Below, piece by piece: positions 36,001 to 51,000 of a stretch of DNA of 64,000 nt. The stretch is taken from contig OZ020486.1 in the NCBI GenBank assembly GCA_963971405.1, forward strand, positions 20,855,419 to 20,919,418. The letters are read 5' to 3'. This stretch comes from Psococerastis gibbosa (Eukaryota > Arthropoda > Insecta > Psocodea > Psocidae). Position numbers and translations under genes: made by a program. Position 1 is the first letter of the stretch. Every line of letters starts with the position of its first letter. The notes beneath the pieces were generated by a model, which was given only the letters and a program-made list of their open reading frames with translations, did no database searches and was not told the origin of the DNA.

Positions 36001-39000
36001 ATATTTTATTAATAGGCCAAATCAAACACAAAATATCTTCCAAACACGAATGATTCGAAAAATAAAAATTAACCGTCATTACCGCACACAATTAGAATTT
36101 TTAATACTCACGAATCCTGGCAGTGCAAACTGACAACTTCATGTATTTAGGACAACAGAGGGAGCATTTTTGTACCACCGGCCAAACATTGCCACATAAC
36201 GTGAGGGAAGAACTAGATAGAAGGCAGTGCTGACTTACCAGGTAACTGTGTGGTAGCCGTCGGAGTGGAGACGGAGCGCTGCAGCCTTAACTGCTGTTGC
36301 TGGAACTGCTGCCCGGGGGGCTGGTAGCCGGTAGGAGAGGCGGGCGGGGGGAACGCCTCTGGGGTGAAGGGGGACTGACGCGGGCCCGGGCCGGGACTCG
36401 CCAGGCTCCGCCCCGGCTGGCCTACCCGGCCCTGCGCAGGAAACCTCCCAGCACCATTCCCATAATTACCCTATAATTGAAACGGCTGGCATTGATGGTG
36501 CAGTACAAAATATACGAGTAGTAACTGTTGTAACACTCGAAATAGCAATACATATGTACGAACAGTAGTAATAATAAGGTCGTGCCACAATAATCCTATG
36601 GTATTCGCTTTTTTTGGCCAAATAGATTTTTAAGATTTTTTCAGATCTGTATTAAAGAACAGGGAATGTAAAAGAGACAATCGGAGGAGGGAAAGCCATA
36701 TTAGGCGGCTATTTCACCGACGTCGTTTTTCATTGTGCATGTGCACGACGTGTTAGCAGACATCATTATATCTACCATATTATAACTTAATTTATAATAG
36801 ATAAGTTAAGTATCTACATTATATTCTCCTTAAAGTATGACAGAGACTTATTAATGATGTCTGCTACCACGTCATGCACATGCACAGTGAAAAACGGCGT
36901 CGGTGGAATAGCCGCCGGATTGTAAAAATCAAATATCTCATGAAACATCAATCGTAGAACTGTCGAAAATATCAGGACGAACAAAAGAAATTTTTCTGAG
37001 CATTATGATACATGATAGCCTATTGTATCTAAATAAAGAGGAGCATTTAATGGATATTGTTGACGACTCTATGATCGATATTTACTGTCAACACCGACTT
37101 GGTGTTTAGTAGTACCTAAGACTTACCGTGAGTTGCGCGTTGAGCATAGGGTTTTGCTGTTGCTGCAAACTCAGTCTGTTATTCTGCTGTTGCTGTTGCC
37201 AGGAAGGAGGGGGTTGATGCCCTTGCGGTGCTGAGGGATACCCAGTCTGTTGACCCTGACAAACAAAAATGTACGATCTTAGAGGGAGCTGCGTGAACAT
37301 TGATATTTGAATAAGTATAGCTCAATACAATAAGCAACAGTCACAGTGTATACTATACACAAACACACACTGTATACTACACACAAATACCCTCCTACAG
37401 TAGCCCGAGGCCTTTTGTTAAAATCTCAGATGATTTATTAGAATGTACCTTACCATTTGGTAAAAGAGGCTTCTTCCCCATTTGGTAAGAGGCGAAATTT
37501 GTAAACATATTTATCGATAGTAGAAACATTAAAAGGTAGGTATGCACAGTGTTTACGTTTTACGTTTACGTCTTTTGGACGCCAACGACAAGGCCATCCA
37601 GGCCGCAACGTTTTGGATCAACGTGTCCTAGGCCCGGACACGTTAAGTAAGTAAGTACAGTGTTTACCTATGGATAGGCATTCCACGTTTTGGTTCAAAC
37701 GATCACAAAATTTTTAGTAAATCATTTTAACTGAAACACTGCCCAAGGCATTCAAGTCTCTCAGCAATGAATACAGTCATTTCTGGCCTAAGATGCAACA
37801 TACATACCTGAGTAATTCTTGGGGAAAGCTGGCTCTGCGCATGAGGCGAGAGACGGGCTTGCTGAGTCTGGGCCCAGCCTTGCGGGGAGTGGGGGGAGTA
37901 CGGCTGTTGCTGCCGAGGGGATGAGATCTGGCCGCCCCCGTTGTTCAGTAACTGGCTACCGTAACCGGGGGACAGTTGCGACTCGTTTACACTCGAGGAC
38001 CGCTGCAACAATATTCAAAACTTATTTACAGTACAACTTGGTTATAAAGAAATAGCCCTGATTACACACTAAGAAGTTTCAGCGGGATCAACAATTTTTA
38101 TTTATTAACGGTGTTTCTTTCTTGCCCAAGTCTCCAGTAACCTAGTTCCTCTCAATCTACATTTCTATTCTAGTATTATTAATAATAATCATTAATCAAC
38201 ACATTTTTGGGTTTTGGCAATTGTATAAACAATGTTTTTTTCATGCAATATTGTACGTGCAGCAAAATCCTGAATATATGCAATGCAACAGTCATACTTA
38301 TATTTCCATTTCTCCAATAACGGTCGATCCTACTAGCTAGCGGGTATTTGAATTCTGGTTAACGCTTGAAGAGAATGCAAACCAGATTTCCTGACCTATT
38401 AAAATCCGAAACGCACTCACTATCAGGTAAATATACAAGTACAGATATAAATAAAACTAGGCTACCCTACCTGAAGCGCAACGTTTGGTGCGACGGTATC
38501 ATTGAGCAGGCTGTCGATGTTGGCGAGTGTGGTCGCGTCAGCAGTCGCATTGGACGGTATGAGGAGCTGTTGTTGCTGCTGCGCCTGCAGTAGTCTCTGC
38601 TTTTGCAGTTTCTGCTGCTCCGCCATCACTTTCCGCTGCAGGAGCACTTGTTGCGACGTGACCGAGTACTGGGGCCGCGCCACTCCAAACCGTGGGCGCT
38701 GCAACTGATACACCGGCGGCGGCGGGAACCCAGCAGGCTGGCTCTGTCAATTAAATAATTTTAACTTGAATTACACAGCAAAAAAATGATTTGATTACTC
38801 CATCCAGCCCAAACTCCAACCTTAGGTATGCCTACTTCTGTCTATTTCTAAATTGGGTCCATGCAAATATTTGAGATGAAGCTCGTGGAAATGTTGTATG
38901 TACTACTGTATAAGATGCAACGTCTTCTGTATGCAAATACTGGAATTCAATTCCCCCACCGAACCCCCGTGGGGGATAAGGTGCGGAAAAAGTTTAGTAA

Positions 39001-42000
39001 AACGTAAGTAAGCCATTGCTATCCAATTTAATCTTTGTAGACGTTTTTTATAATTTCATTACATACTGTAGGGTTGGGAAAATTGATATGGGTCGTATGA
39101 CCTTACAATTATTGAGTATTATGTTGGTTTTAAATACCCATACTTTCTGGATTTTCCGTATTTGATAATTTACTAAGAGCTTACCGGTTGCGATGTGTAG
39201 GAACCGGGCGAGGAGGGGCTCTTGACTGCAGTCTCGCACTGCATCAGCGACTTCTGGATGGCATTGATTGCCATCCTCTCCTGAAGCTGATCCTGCTGGT
39301 AACACGTTTGGTTGGGCGGCTGCGCCTGGTCCATCTGGTCCAGAAGGTGTACGAGCTGACTCGAGTCATTACCCTCAGGTACTATGTCTATGACTTGATC
39401 CAGGATGTCCGAAAGAAGGGGGTCTGACGACTCCCACGCTTGATTCAGACTGTTCTGGCCACGCTCCAGTAAATTCTTCACTTGCAGATTCTGAAGCATT
39501 GCAAATATGGATTCAGATTCAAATAACAGCTCACGAATGAAAAGGTAGCTTTTTATATAATTTTTTTTGCACTTATGAAACAGACTTTCATGGAGGTAAA
39601 AACGAAAAAATAATGCAAGTCCCTGCACACCAAAAGTTTCTATGAATAGGAACGCAAAAGGGCTTGCTCGTCAAACGGTTTTCATATATTTTCAAGAGCA
39701 AGTTTGGTGACACAGTTTTGTTTCTTGCTTGCAAAATTTCAACTTTCCATAATAATTATTTTAATCACAATCAAATCATCAATACCATCAAAATTAAAAT
39801 TAAGTTACCTGCTGTTCCTGGTGCTGAGCCAGTAGGGGGTTGAGGAACTGGTTTCCGGTTGGCCGCTGGGGTTTGCCGGGATTGGGGATAGTGGGTCGGC
39901 CAGGAGTCCCAGACGTCTGGATATTTCCACCAGACCAAGGTGCACCTACAACAAGACAGGATTTCGAAAAGAGAACATCGCCGATAAGCTTAAAGCGATA
40001 CAACAGTGTAACTAAGATAATAGATTTCATTCAAATTTTCCTTGTAAGACGCCCTTGCTGATTAAAATAGTGAAAGTTATTAATAACTTATTAAATATTG
40101 TAATAAAGTTGTTTCTTGCTTTGCAACAAGCCGAAACCAATGCATGATGATGTACTTACTTCCAGGAGTCTTGACCCGCTCAATTTTGGGAAGTTTGTCC
40201 TGAGGTGTCGCTGAAATGACGGAGGTAGGAATAGGCGGTATCGCAGTGGCCTTGGGGGGGTCCTTGGCCAGCAGCTGAGCCAACATCTTATTCTTCTTGC
40301 ACAACTCACTATTGCCACTCGATGTCACTTGCTGTAAATATTGTAAAAAATCAGAATTTAAACGTCGCTCTTTATATTAACTAGGGACAACAAGAATAAT
40401 AATTTGATTATTTTCTATTTCTCGAATTATAATTTAACTTATTCCTTAGTATTATTACTAAAACATGGTATCTATAAGCCAAGAATTCGAAACAGAAAAC
40501 GACTATATTAACAATGGAACGGTTTCATTACTTCCACAAAATTAATAATTCCTAGGTTGCTAAGGCTTTAAATTTTTACGCACATCAAAAGAACGTAAAG
40601 GCTGAAATTTAACTTGATTTGGCTGCAAAAATTGGCTTTATCCGGTGTCAAAACCAAATGGCGTACTCAATTTCAACTGCATATGAGCGTATCTGCACTG
40701 CGCGAAATGTGCACGCACATGATAGGTGTGATGTGAGTACTACTCACCCTTGAAGAGCCACTGTCAGGTGGCCGCTTCCCTCCAGGTCCTCCTCCATCAG
40801 ACTCGTCACTAAGTCTCTTCCGGCTTCCGATCATCGACGAAATGCCTTCTGCAACTGGAGGGGACGGCGTAGCATTCGAGAAACCTAAACTCTTTAGAAG
40901 AGTATCTTCTTGCTATAACAATACAAAATGTTGTTTATGGACTTGGACAGAAAGGATAAGTAACCAAAAACCTCACGAAACCAACTCTACATTAGCCTAA
41001 TTTCTCGTGGTGATAATTGCAGGCTCGTCAGACTAATACGAATAATACTATAGTAGACATGCGCCTAAGAAGAAAACATTTTATTAGTGAAGTAATTTCA
41101 AATGAAGATCATTAACACAGTAATTTTGCAAATTATTCCTACAGTAACCCCAACGTAGAATATTAACAGTCTGCTGAATAACGGATTCATTTACAATAGA
41201 AATGATAATCTCGATGCGCGTCCGAACTCACCAGTAAGTAAACACATTGGCAATGCTGGGGAAGAGATAACGGAATAAAGTTCAATAAGTAATCATGAAA
41301 TATCGGCTTGACTGAATTGTAATATGCCGACCTTTTGTGACCCACTCGATAACGCTAGTCTACACTGTTTCGACTATTGCAATTTTCTGAGACCGATCAT
41401 TCGTGCATTTCAATTAATGCATAGGTTTTTTACGCATTATTGGGTATTATTTTTATGCACTAATAATGAAGCATTTCCTGCTTTAATTTAAAGTAAGAAG
41501 AGGAATTGAATAGACAATTGCCCGGTTATATCCTCTGTACGCTACAAATTGTTTCCTGGAGTTATTTCTATTATTAATCGATTTAAGAGTTATAAGCGGG
41601 TCTGAAGTTGGCAGCAGTGAATATCTATCTATACTGTTCAAGGATGTTGTATTTAACTGGATGCATAACACTATTACTGTAAGCTAAACATAGGCGATAA
41701 TTTTTTTTCAAATTAAAGATTCAGGCAGCCATTTAATAACTAATAATAATAACTAATATCTTCATTACATGTCTACATAGCCTTTCCCGTTCTAGGTCTC
41801 TTTTTTAAAAATAATTTGAATTTGAAATTTGAACTGTGAAAACATTGCAAATGGCCGCGGGATTGCTGCCGACTGGTAGGCTGTTGCGAGTCCATATATT
41901 TATATGTCCATGGTACTGTTAAACTTACCTGGCTGTTCAGTGGAGAATTTAATTTCCTGTCTTCACCTGGATCCTTGAGGAGCTGGTGGAGAAGTTCATG

Positions 42001-45000
42001 TGGCTTCTTCAGACCGGCACGGGATTCGACTTCTTCGTCGTCGTTCTTGTCATTTAGTAACTGCAAACATAACACCGTTTAGCTAATATTGCAGTATAAT
42101 GTCCGGCATATTATTGCTTTCCTATTTATAAGTTAGTATAAGGAAAGATGAGCGAAAAATTCGTTGTCGAGATTTCAGTAGATTTACACGTTTCGAGGCA
42201 CAAGGTCATCGATTTGTGGGCAAACTACTCGGTGGGTTTTGTATCATTATGCATGTAGGTTCACAGAAATCATATCTCGCGACAATTGTTTTCTATTTAT
42301 TTTGGGCTAACTCAATTTTGGAGGGTTTTACCTTTCAAAAACAAAACAAAAAAAGTTTTCCCAAAAACGCCCCAAAAATTTTTCTTGTAATTCACATATA
42401 TTGTAGTTTTATAAAATGATTAAAAAAAATAAAAAAAACAGTCGCTTGACCCTTCATAGTTTGGTTCTGAAGGCAAAAATAAATATAAACAACTCAAGTT
42501 ACATTAAAAATGACTAAAAAATAATTTTTAAACCCTTTTTATCAATGCTTTCTGACTTCAGGTGTGTTTTAGGAGTTAAATAGAGTAACAAAACCGAACA
42601 GGTAGTTTTCCCAAGCAAAGTTTTGGTTGTGAACAAATAATAATTTTTTGAAGAAATTATGGTTAATTCATGCCTATCGACGAATTCAGCGCTTTGGGAT
42701 AGGGAAAGTTAAGGCAACCAAAATTTAACCAAATGACTATTACTTACAATGGAACTACTTATAGCGTCTGTCTCGGTACCTATACAGATAAATAGGAAAG
42801 CATGTACGGGTTCATTCGTAACTGTTCTTGTTTACTTGTGATTGACTTTACTAACCTTTTTTGGGGGAAAGAGGTCTATAAAAACAAATGACATTTAAAT
42901 TTGGTTCTAATAGCGCATCAAATTAAAACGCCTTATTGAAGATTTAAACTCAAATATTTAATCCATGATCTTCCAGAATCTAGATCAAAAAGGCATTAAT
43001 GCATCACTGTAAATTAATTATTGTGCTACAGTCGGTTCAGCCCTTATGTGAAAGAAAATCTCAGATTACTCAGTATAATGTACCTTAAACAAGGCGAGAA
43101 CTGTAAACATATTCATCAATAGTATGATTTCACAAAAGGCCCTTTCCGACGAACAGACCTTACCCAGCCACTAAGTGTAGGGGGAGGTTACCCCAAAAGC
43201 TTATAGTGAGATAAGCTCCCCTTCAACTTAGTGGCTGGATAAGTTTCGATGGTCGGAAGCGGCCCAAGTGTCCAAAATTAATGACTTAAAATGAGGTGGC
43301 ACTGGAAATAGAAAGAAATCCTCACTGCTATCGTATTCGCATTAATTTATTTGCACCAATTTTCTCAATGCGTTATTCACTTTCTTAATTTCATAGGCCT
43401 AGTTACTTTGTATTTTAGTGTAGTACTCTAGTATTATTGGATTTACCTTGAGCAGCATATGATTATGGTTATTATTGTTATTGTTGTTGTTATTAATCGG
43501 AGGTGTCTGGGCGGCGTTAGGCAAGCGAGCGTTCATGGAGCGACCTCCCTCCTCCTCCTCTTCTTGGTTAAGGAGACCTTTGAGTATCCGGTGCTTGTTC
43601 CGCGGCTCGTTTTCTTCTTCGTCCACACTACTTCGTTGCGTCAGCAGGTTCCGCAACCTACCCGACTCCTGCGGCTCTTCTCGCACGTCTTTCTCTTCTT
43701 CTTGCAAAGGAGAGAAGGGGAACGCAGGCGCTGGAGAAGAATATGAAGGGACACTGGGAGGCCGGGGCGTCAAGCTGTTTCGCGAGTCAGGCCCTCCCTC
43801 AGTGACGTCCCATGTAGATGTGGGAAAGAACTCAAAGTCAGAAAGGTTGATTTCGTAGTTGTATGACTGCTGAGTTCCACTAGATGGCATCGAGACGCCA
43901 CCATTACTGCCAGACATGAGGGGGCCTCCTAGTGAGTTGGTGGACGGCGGCGAAGTAACTATTGAATCCGGAGAAGAAATATCTTGTTCCCTGAAAATGA
44001 TAGCAGCAATGGATTTTCATTCATAATAATGAATCAGGACAAAACTTATCTTGCTTAGTTAACTTTATCATCGTTTTGCAAATCAAAACAAAAATAGTCT
44101 AGGCATATCTCAACAAGACTATTATTGTTAATGTTGAAGGAGTTTTTACGGACGTGCAGTGGCCCATTGAACCTTTCCCTGCCGAGCGACCCCATCGGTT
44201 TTCGGATATTATTGTTTTTGTTTTTATACGCAGGATATTTAACAATACATACCCGATAATAGAGTGGGTAGCCATTATGAAGTCGGGCTCTTGCATAGTG
44301 GCGTTGCTTTTGAATAGTTTAGATACAGTCTTTACACGAATGAATTTCTCAGAAGAGCCCACCCGAAGTCGGTACAAAGCGCTCGTACTAGTTCCAATGG
44401 TTAGTGTCTCTTTCAGGTGAGTCGACAACTTCTGCAGGTCCAGCGGGTGGCACATCTCTTGGATGATCTGACCCATAAGATCCTAGACACCAAAAAAAAA
44501 CAAGTTATCAACCGAAAAGCTATCCACAGTAAAAAAAAAAAAAAAAAAAAATTACAATATTACACACCTGCAGAAAATTGGTGTTCACTTCTCAACAACA
44601 ACAAAATGTATCGACGGTAGAATATAGGGGTCAGAAGCGGCATAAGGAATTCCCCGATTGGGAATGATTGAAGTGGCATTTCGAATGATAGTGAAGACAA
44701 AAAAAGCTATCTGCCTATCCCAAGGATCTTAGACAATAATACTTGTGGCATACCTTATTAAGGTACTGTGAGTAGGCGGCGGAAACGCCGAAGGTATCGA
44801 TGCCGACAATCTTGCCGCTGGTGTCGAGCTTCATCGAGAATTGCTCGATGGGCGTGCCGACCGACTTCTCGTTCTGCGGGATCTTCCTGGCGACGCACAT
44901 CAGACTCAAGTCCCCGGATTCGGAAGTCACGTCGTCCCCGTCACCCTTGTCCTTGCTCAACTGAATCTGTAACATACCAGGCCCCATGAGAAGACTTTTT

Positions 45001-48000
45001 TCCTTTGAACATATATATATATATACACGCGGTTCCTGGCGCTGCTGCTGCCTCCGCCACTTGCGCCAGCCGCGGGCGGCAGCTCGGCCCTCGGCCTCGC
45101 GGTCACTGCTCATGTAAATTAATTGTGGTCACACAACACACACGCAGCACCAACTGTCGGGATCAACGAAAATTAATGGTAGCGCAGTCTGCCGCTAGAT
45201 GTCAGTTGATGTCGGTTGGCGGTGGTAGCGCCAACTGTCGGGATAAACGAAAATTAAATGTAGCGCAGTCTGCCGCTAGATGTCGGTAGTCTGCCGGATC
45301 CAATGTAAAATATTCCAAAATCAAATTATAAAAACATTCTCCAGTGGACGAAAGTGTTAATCTAAACCATCCTCGAATCTCCTTGAACACACACAACAAT
45401 ATTCATCATAATCGGTCCAGTCGTTTGAGAGGAGTTTGGATTCATACACACGGACAGTCGAAATATATATATTAAGATATATATAGTGTGACACATTTTT
45501 GCTGATATTAAGAGTCTGAATGATTAAATATTGTCTATTTTCCATCGGAACACCAAAAATCAAGTTTCATAGGGAAATTTTGAATGTAGAGCCAACAATG
45601 ATGTCATATACATTAGAAGAAAAGTTCCTTTACATTTATAGGATAAGATATATAGGATGTTGCATGTTACTACAATGTAGAGGGACATTTCTTCTTATGG
45701 ATGTTTCTTCAAATACATTACCTGCGAGCACTGAATTTGCATGTTCTCGTATTTAGACACACGTTGCTGTTTCTCCTCCATAGTCGCTTCCAGCTCATTA
45801 GGAGGTTTCACCAGCAGTCGACAGTCGAACGTCTTTCTGTTAATTTGGGGGCTAGGATCGTGTGGCCAATCTGCAACCGAGAGTCACATTAAGTAACTAA
45901 TCCGAGCCTAAAATTGTATATGGCCTATGACATGCGGCCAGAGTTGCCTTTTAATTGTAGTTGTAGGCCAACAGCAGTTAGCATCATCATTCTGATTATG
46001 AGCCCTCTCTCAGTAACAGTCCTCATGTCAAATATTTGCAATACCACTCTTCGGGAAGTAACCCACACACTAACCAAACCATAACATGGTGGAGGAATCA
46101 CGGTTATTAAATATTACTTATTGACTATGGTTAACGAGCAGTTATAGACAATTTGGTGAGATTAGTACAGCTGTTTAGAAGTTGTACGATAATGGTAATA
46201 GTTTGAGGATTTGAATAAAAAAACATTAATTAACAAGTTTGTGAATTGACAGCTCATCGAAAACTACCTTGCGGTTTACTACGAAATGGCAGAGCAGTTT
46301 ACACGAGTGTAATGGTTTCACCCCCTAATCCGCCCCTGCCTGGGCTGGGGTATTCAATAGGTTTCTCTCCCAACCCCAGTCCTCAGGCTCTTCAGTGTCC
46401 CTCTAGTACGCGGCGGTGAGACACACACACCTTACAGTGCTTACACATACACTTATACATCTACACATGTTCTACTTCAACTGTCGAGACGCCGCGGACC
46501 AAATACGGTAAGGTTCATCTCAATATTAATCATATACAGTCCACTAATTCATATAACCATCGAAGGCGAGTGGTACCGCCACAACGAGCAATAGGGGGAT
46601 AGACAATTAAGGCATAATACATAATATATTGGGATGGTCACCTTTTCTTATCCTCAATTCGATTCTATTACAAGAATAGATCCTAGAAGCATGGTGGAAA
46701 GTTAAAAAATGAATAGACAATACTTACTTAAAGACATAGGGAGGAGACTAGAACTGAAGCGAGCATGGTCGCCGTGGTGAATAAAATTGTAGATACTTTT
46801 GCCATACACTTCCTCGCGGGAGAATTTGATAAACTGATGAACGTTTTCCGTGACAAACTCGATTTTTCCTTCAAGGTTCACGACAAAGAGAAAGCCGTCA
46901 AGCGCTTCCAGGAGCAGCGGGCCGAATACCTCGTTCCTCAGCACAGTCGGGTTTGAGGAAGACACTTCACCCTGCTGCACAGCTGCATCACTTCCACAGT
47001 GGTCTTGTTGCTTAATATGTCGAATCTGCAACAACATTTTCAATAAATTAGATTGCGTTTAGGTCACTACCTACTTCAAATTAAAACACAAAGAAAGTTT
47101 CACTCTGCATTGGGAAGTGGGTCTTCAATGCATAATAATAGTAAATAGTAAATACTTAATACTTACTACTACTATACAGCATTGAAAACCCAATTCATTG
47201 CATTGAGGTTTCTACTAAAACGCTGCTGACTCTTTTCAGCCAGCCATTGAAGATATCAGCAATTGCAGTCGAAGCGTTTAGTACATCAATTATTATCAGA
47301 CCACGCCCCATCAAAATTATAAAATTACACGCTCAAATAATACATTACATTACAAAGCTTCGTAGCCACCGATTGGTTCAGTCACATATTGTTCCAGAAC
47401 TGACCATATAGGCCATTTTACAAGTACCTTACAGGTGTTTAGTTTTGCAATAATGAGCCTATCCGTTAGATCACGAACGCTCAACTAGTACACAACATAT
47501 ATGATGTATATACCAAAACCCATAGACAATTGAAGATTGCCTCACGTGGCAATGGGATTAGTAAGAATCCTGTTTTCAAAATAAAATAAATATCTAGAGT
47601 ATCGAAGAAGCTTGTGAGGGAGTTCAAAAAATTGCCACCAAAACAAACTCGCTACAACAAAAGAAACCACTACCCGAGACCACAAATAATCCCCAAATGG
47701 CGAATGCACACAATCTGAATAAATTTTATTACCATTGCCGCCCATAAAAATCAAATTTTTCTTTTTTACAGACGCATAGATGGAAAATACAATACGTAAA
47801 AACAATGAAATATATACATTGCAACCACATTTTTATGAATGCTTCAGACGAAATTACAGTCAATCTGCATAAGTGGTCGCATACAAAGTATCAGAAAATA
47901 CCCTGGATTTACACTTAAATGTCCGGATGCACACGGATACGTGGTGATATTACTGAAATACTGCCACAGCTTAAATTTCGGCTAGAATATGAGTATAATG

Positions 48001-51000
48001 GTGGTTTTATTCAATCAGCGGCTGACTTCGTATGTGACGTCACTGAGAACTGCAAGAATGCATACCAAGCGGTAGCGTTTGCCCAGGCAGGTAAAATGGG
48101 CTTCCGCAGCTCAGACAATCAACGATTCGGCAGTTAAGACAGAGATTAACCGGGAGGTTCTCACCATAAGCCAAACATAGTGAAAATTAATTTAGTAAGA
48201 TCACCAGGGACATAAGGTCAAGGGTGTAGAACTTCTGCACCCACAATTCTGTTGTCAGCCCTGGCTGATGGATTGGTCATTTGTTTTTCATTTTCCAATA
48301 TTTTCTGTTTTTTATGTTGGTCACGTTTCCTTTGACCACATTTTTGCCATTTCCTCCTACGTTTCACCGCTATCTGCCACACTTAGCAAATGGCTAGGCA
48401 CCATCTATTCTATTTTATTATCTTTGGTTTGAGCATCTATCACTACTAAAAAACTGAATTTTTTTCTGTTAGACTAATGTAATGACTGATTTAATTTCTT
48501 TGCCTATCAAACTAGTCCAATTAGTCCTCTGTAGATGGCAGTTCTTGACGAAAGCGCTGAGTTTTATTTTTACTAACACAAGTGGTTTTTTTTAGACAAA
48601 GTTAATTTCTTAACGATTATTTGGGTTTTACTAATGCGGGTTATAGTTATAACACGTTTTTTTTTTTTTTAATTAGTCCAACTTTGAAAGATGTTAAGTC
48701 TTTAATCAGAAACAATTAGCCCGACAATTGTCAAAGTGACACGCTCAAGAAACAAGAGAACGTCTACATTCTACAAAATATAATAAATAACCTCCCCTGT
48801 AATCATCATCTTCAAAGAAATGCAGCCTATTATAATAATAATAAATCCCGTACTGTCTGATGTTGCTACAAAAAGAAAGCAAGGTCACATCGAGTTTGAA
48901 CAAAGATGTTATACAGGATTACGTTATGGATAGTTGGTGGCCACTGATTAATTACTATTACCATTCATAACGACTATACAAAATCGTAAGAACCGTTTTT
49001 GAGAAAACAGTTTCTCGAGATATGATTTTTATGAACCTGCATGCGAAATTTACCCAAAATCCACCGAGTAGTTTGCCCGCAAATCAACGAACAGACAGAC
49101 AGACAGGCAACCACTTTTTTTTCCTGTGACCACAAAACGTGTAAACCCACTGAAATCTCGATACCGAACATTTCGACCATCGCAAAGCTTACCTTAGGCG
49201 GGGTTTCCACATACGTCAATGGTCAATGGTAAATATGGTTTTGACGTGGTAGCAGATATTTTTAGTATGTCTTTAATGTCTGCTATAACGTCAATATCAC
49301 ATTTACCATTGACGTATGTGGAAACCCCGCCTTATACAAACTAACGTATAAATAGGAAAGCAAAAAATTACCTATTCAATAACGTTTTATTTGGGATTGG
49401 ATTATTTAGCCATATTTCTCTCGGAAGGATTTTTTTTTTTATTAGTCTTCGTATCTTAGGGGTAGATTTCATGCGCTGCGTTAATAGGGCCCATTGTGGG
49501 AATGACTAATTCAGTTCACAGTTCACCAATCTGAGAGAGGTTGCTAACTGACTTCCTCTTACCTAATTGATGAGTAACAATGAATCAGTATGGAATGGCT
49601 TCATTGCGATTGTTTTTGTTACCGGAAACTGGCATTACCTTCACAGGTACCTTCCTCCATCTAATAATATTCGCGATGTTTTCAAACATATGTTGCAAAT
49701 GACTAATGCAGTTGCACGTATCCTCCGCCCGCACAACGGCAGGAGTGACCTTAATTTCTGACATGATAACCTCTATTCGCATCAAACACACGTTTTAAGC
49801 AACGTCAGACCTTGCAGATACCAAGCCTATCTGTTAACTATACTCTACTTGATGCTGGGATACAGAAAAACTTACACAAGTGTAGTTGTACAAACTAGAA
49901 AATGCCTGTGTTAAGCAAGCATTCTGTTGCTTTGATTGGAGTTAGCCAGTAGACAATTATTCCAGCTTCCAAGCAAAGAGTTCTGGATAAAACCAGCGGA
50001 TGTCTGAACATCAATGTTGACAGAAACATTCTTCAAACTTAAGAGTTTACAGCCCGTAGGAAATTGGCAATTGGAAATTTAATACTTTTTATTTTTTATT
50101 GAATTAACTAAGCATGATATTAAAAATTTTGCTCATTAAAGTTGTAGAAGACTACTTCATGCATCATATAATAAGATATTTTTAATTTTCGAAATGTAGT
50201 TTTTTTCATAAACATGATATGATAAACAATAACTTTTTACGTATAATCGATTTAAAAAAAAAATACAATTTCGAAAACTAATAATATACCTTATTATATG
50301 ATGCATGAAGTAGTCTTTTACAACTTAAATGAGCCAAATCTTTAATAACTTGCTTAGTTAATTAAATAAAAAAATAAAAAGTATTAAATTTTGGGCTGCC
50401 AATTTCCTACGGGCTGTAATCTTAAAGAGGCGATCAAAATGGAATAAAAGCCTTAGAGTGAATGATATGAGTAATGGTGTATACTGTATATTTTGAAATA
50501 CCAACAATATTAGAGAAGAAAAACACAACTTAGGTAAACGTGCTTTAACTTTAAGATAAATTTAGCTGCTGAGATAATTATACGCTTGAAAAACTCCCAT
50601 CGCTTAATTTATTGTAATGGAAAATGAGCAAATATTTTGATCTATGCAGAAATAATGAGTTAATAATTAAATCCATCATTTAGGTTACTTACCCATTGAC
50701 ATAGAAACATTCACTGCGAATCAGCCTTGAACTACCAAATTGCACGAACCCAAAAAACCTCTCAAGATAACCACGATCAGTTCACATGAACCACAGATTT
50801 GAAGGTCAATTCAAAGTAAAACAATTAAAGAACTTTTTGGAATTAGAACAAGCACTTCAGAACAACAGAACTAATGAAGGAACAAATGCGACTTTAGGTA
50901 AAATCAAAAAAACACCAGTAAATAGTTAAATGGAGCGGATAAGTAGCCCAAGGCAAGTGAACGGGTGTAAACTATACGATATTTCATAGCAATGGTGGCG

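Noticed and set aside
43459-43858. Plus-strand Ser/Arg/Leu-rich frames opposite taiman exon 7
   Set aside because: They are antisense shadows of the acidic, Ser-rich coding exon; no independent gene evidence.
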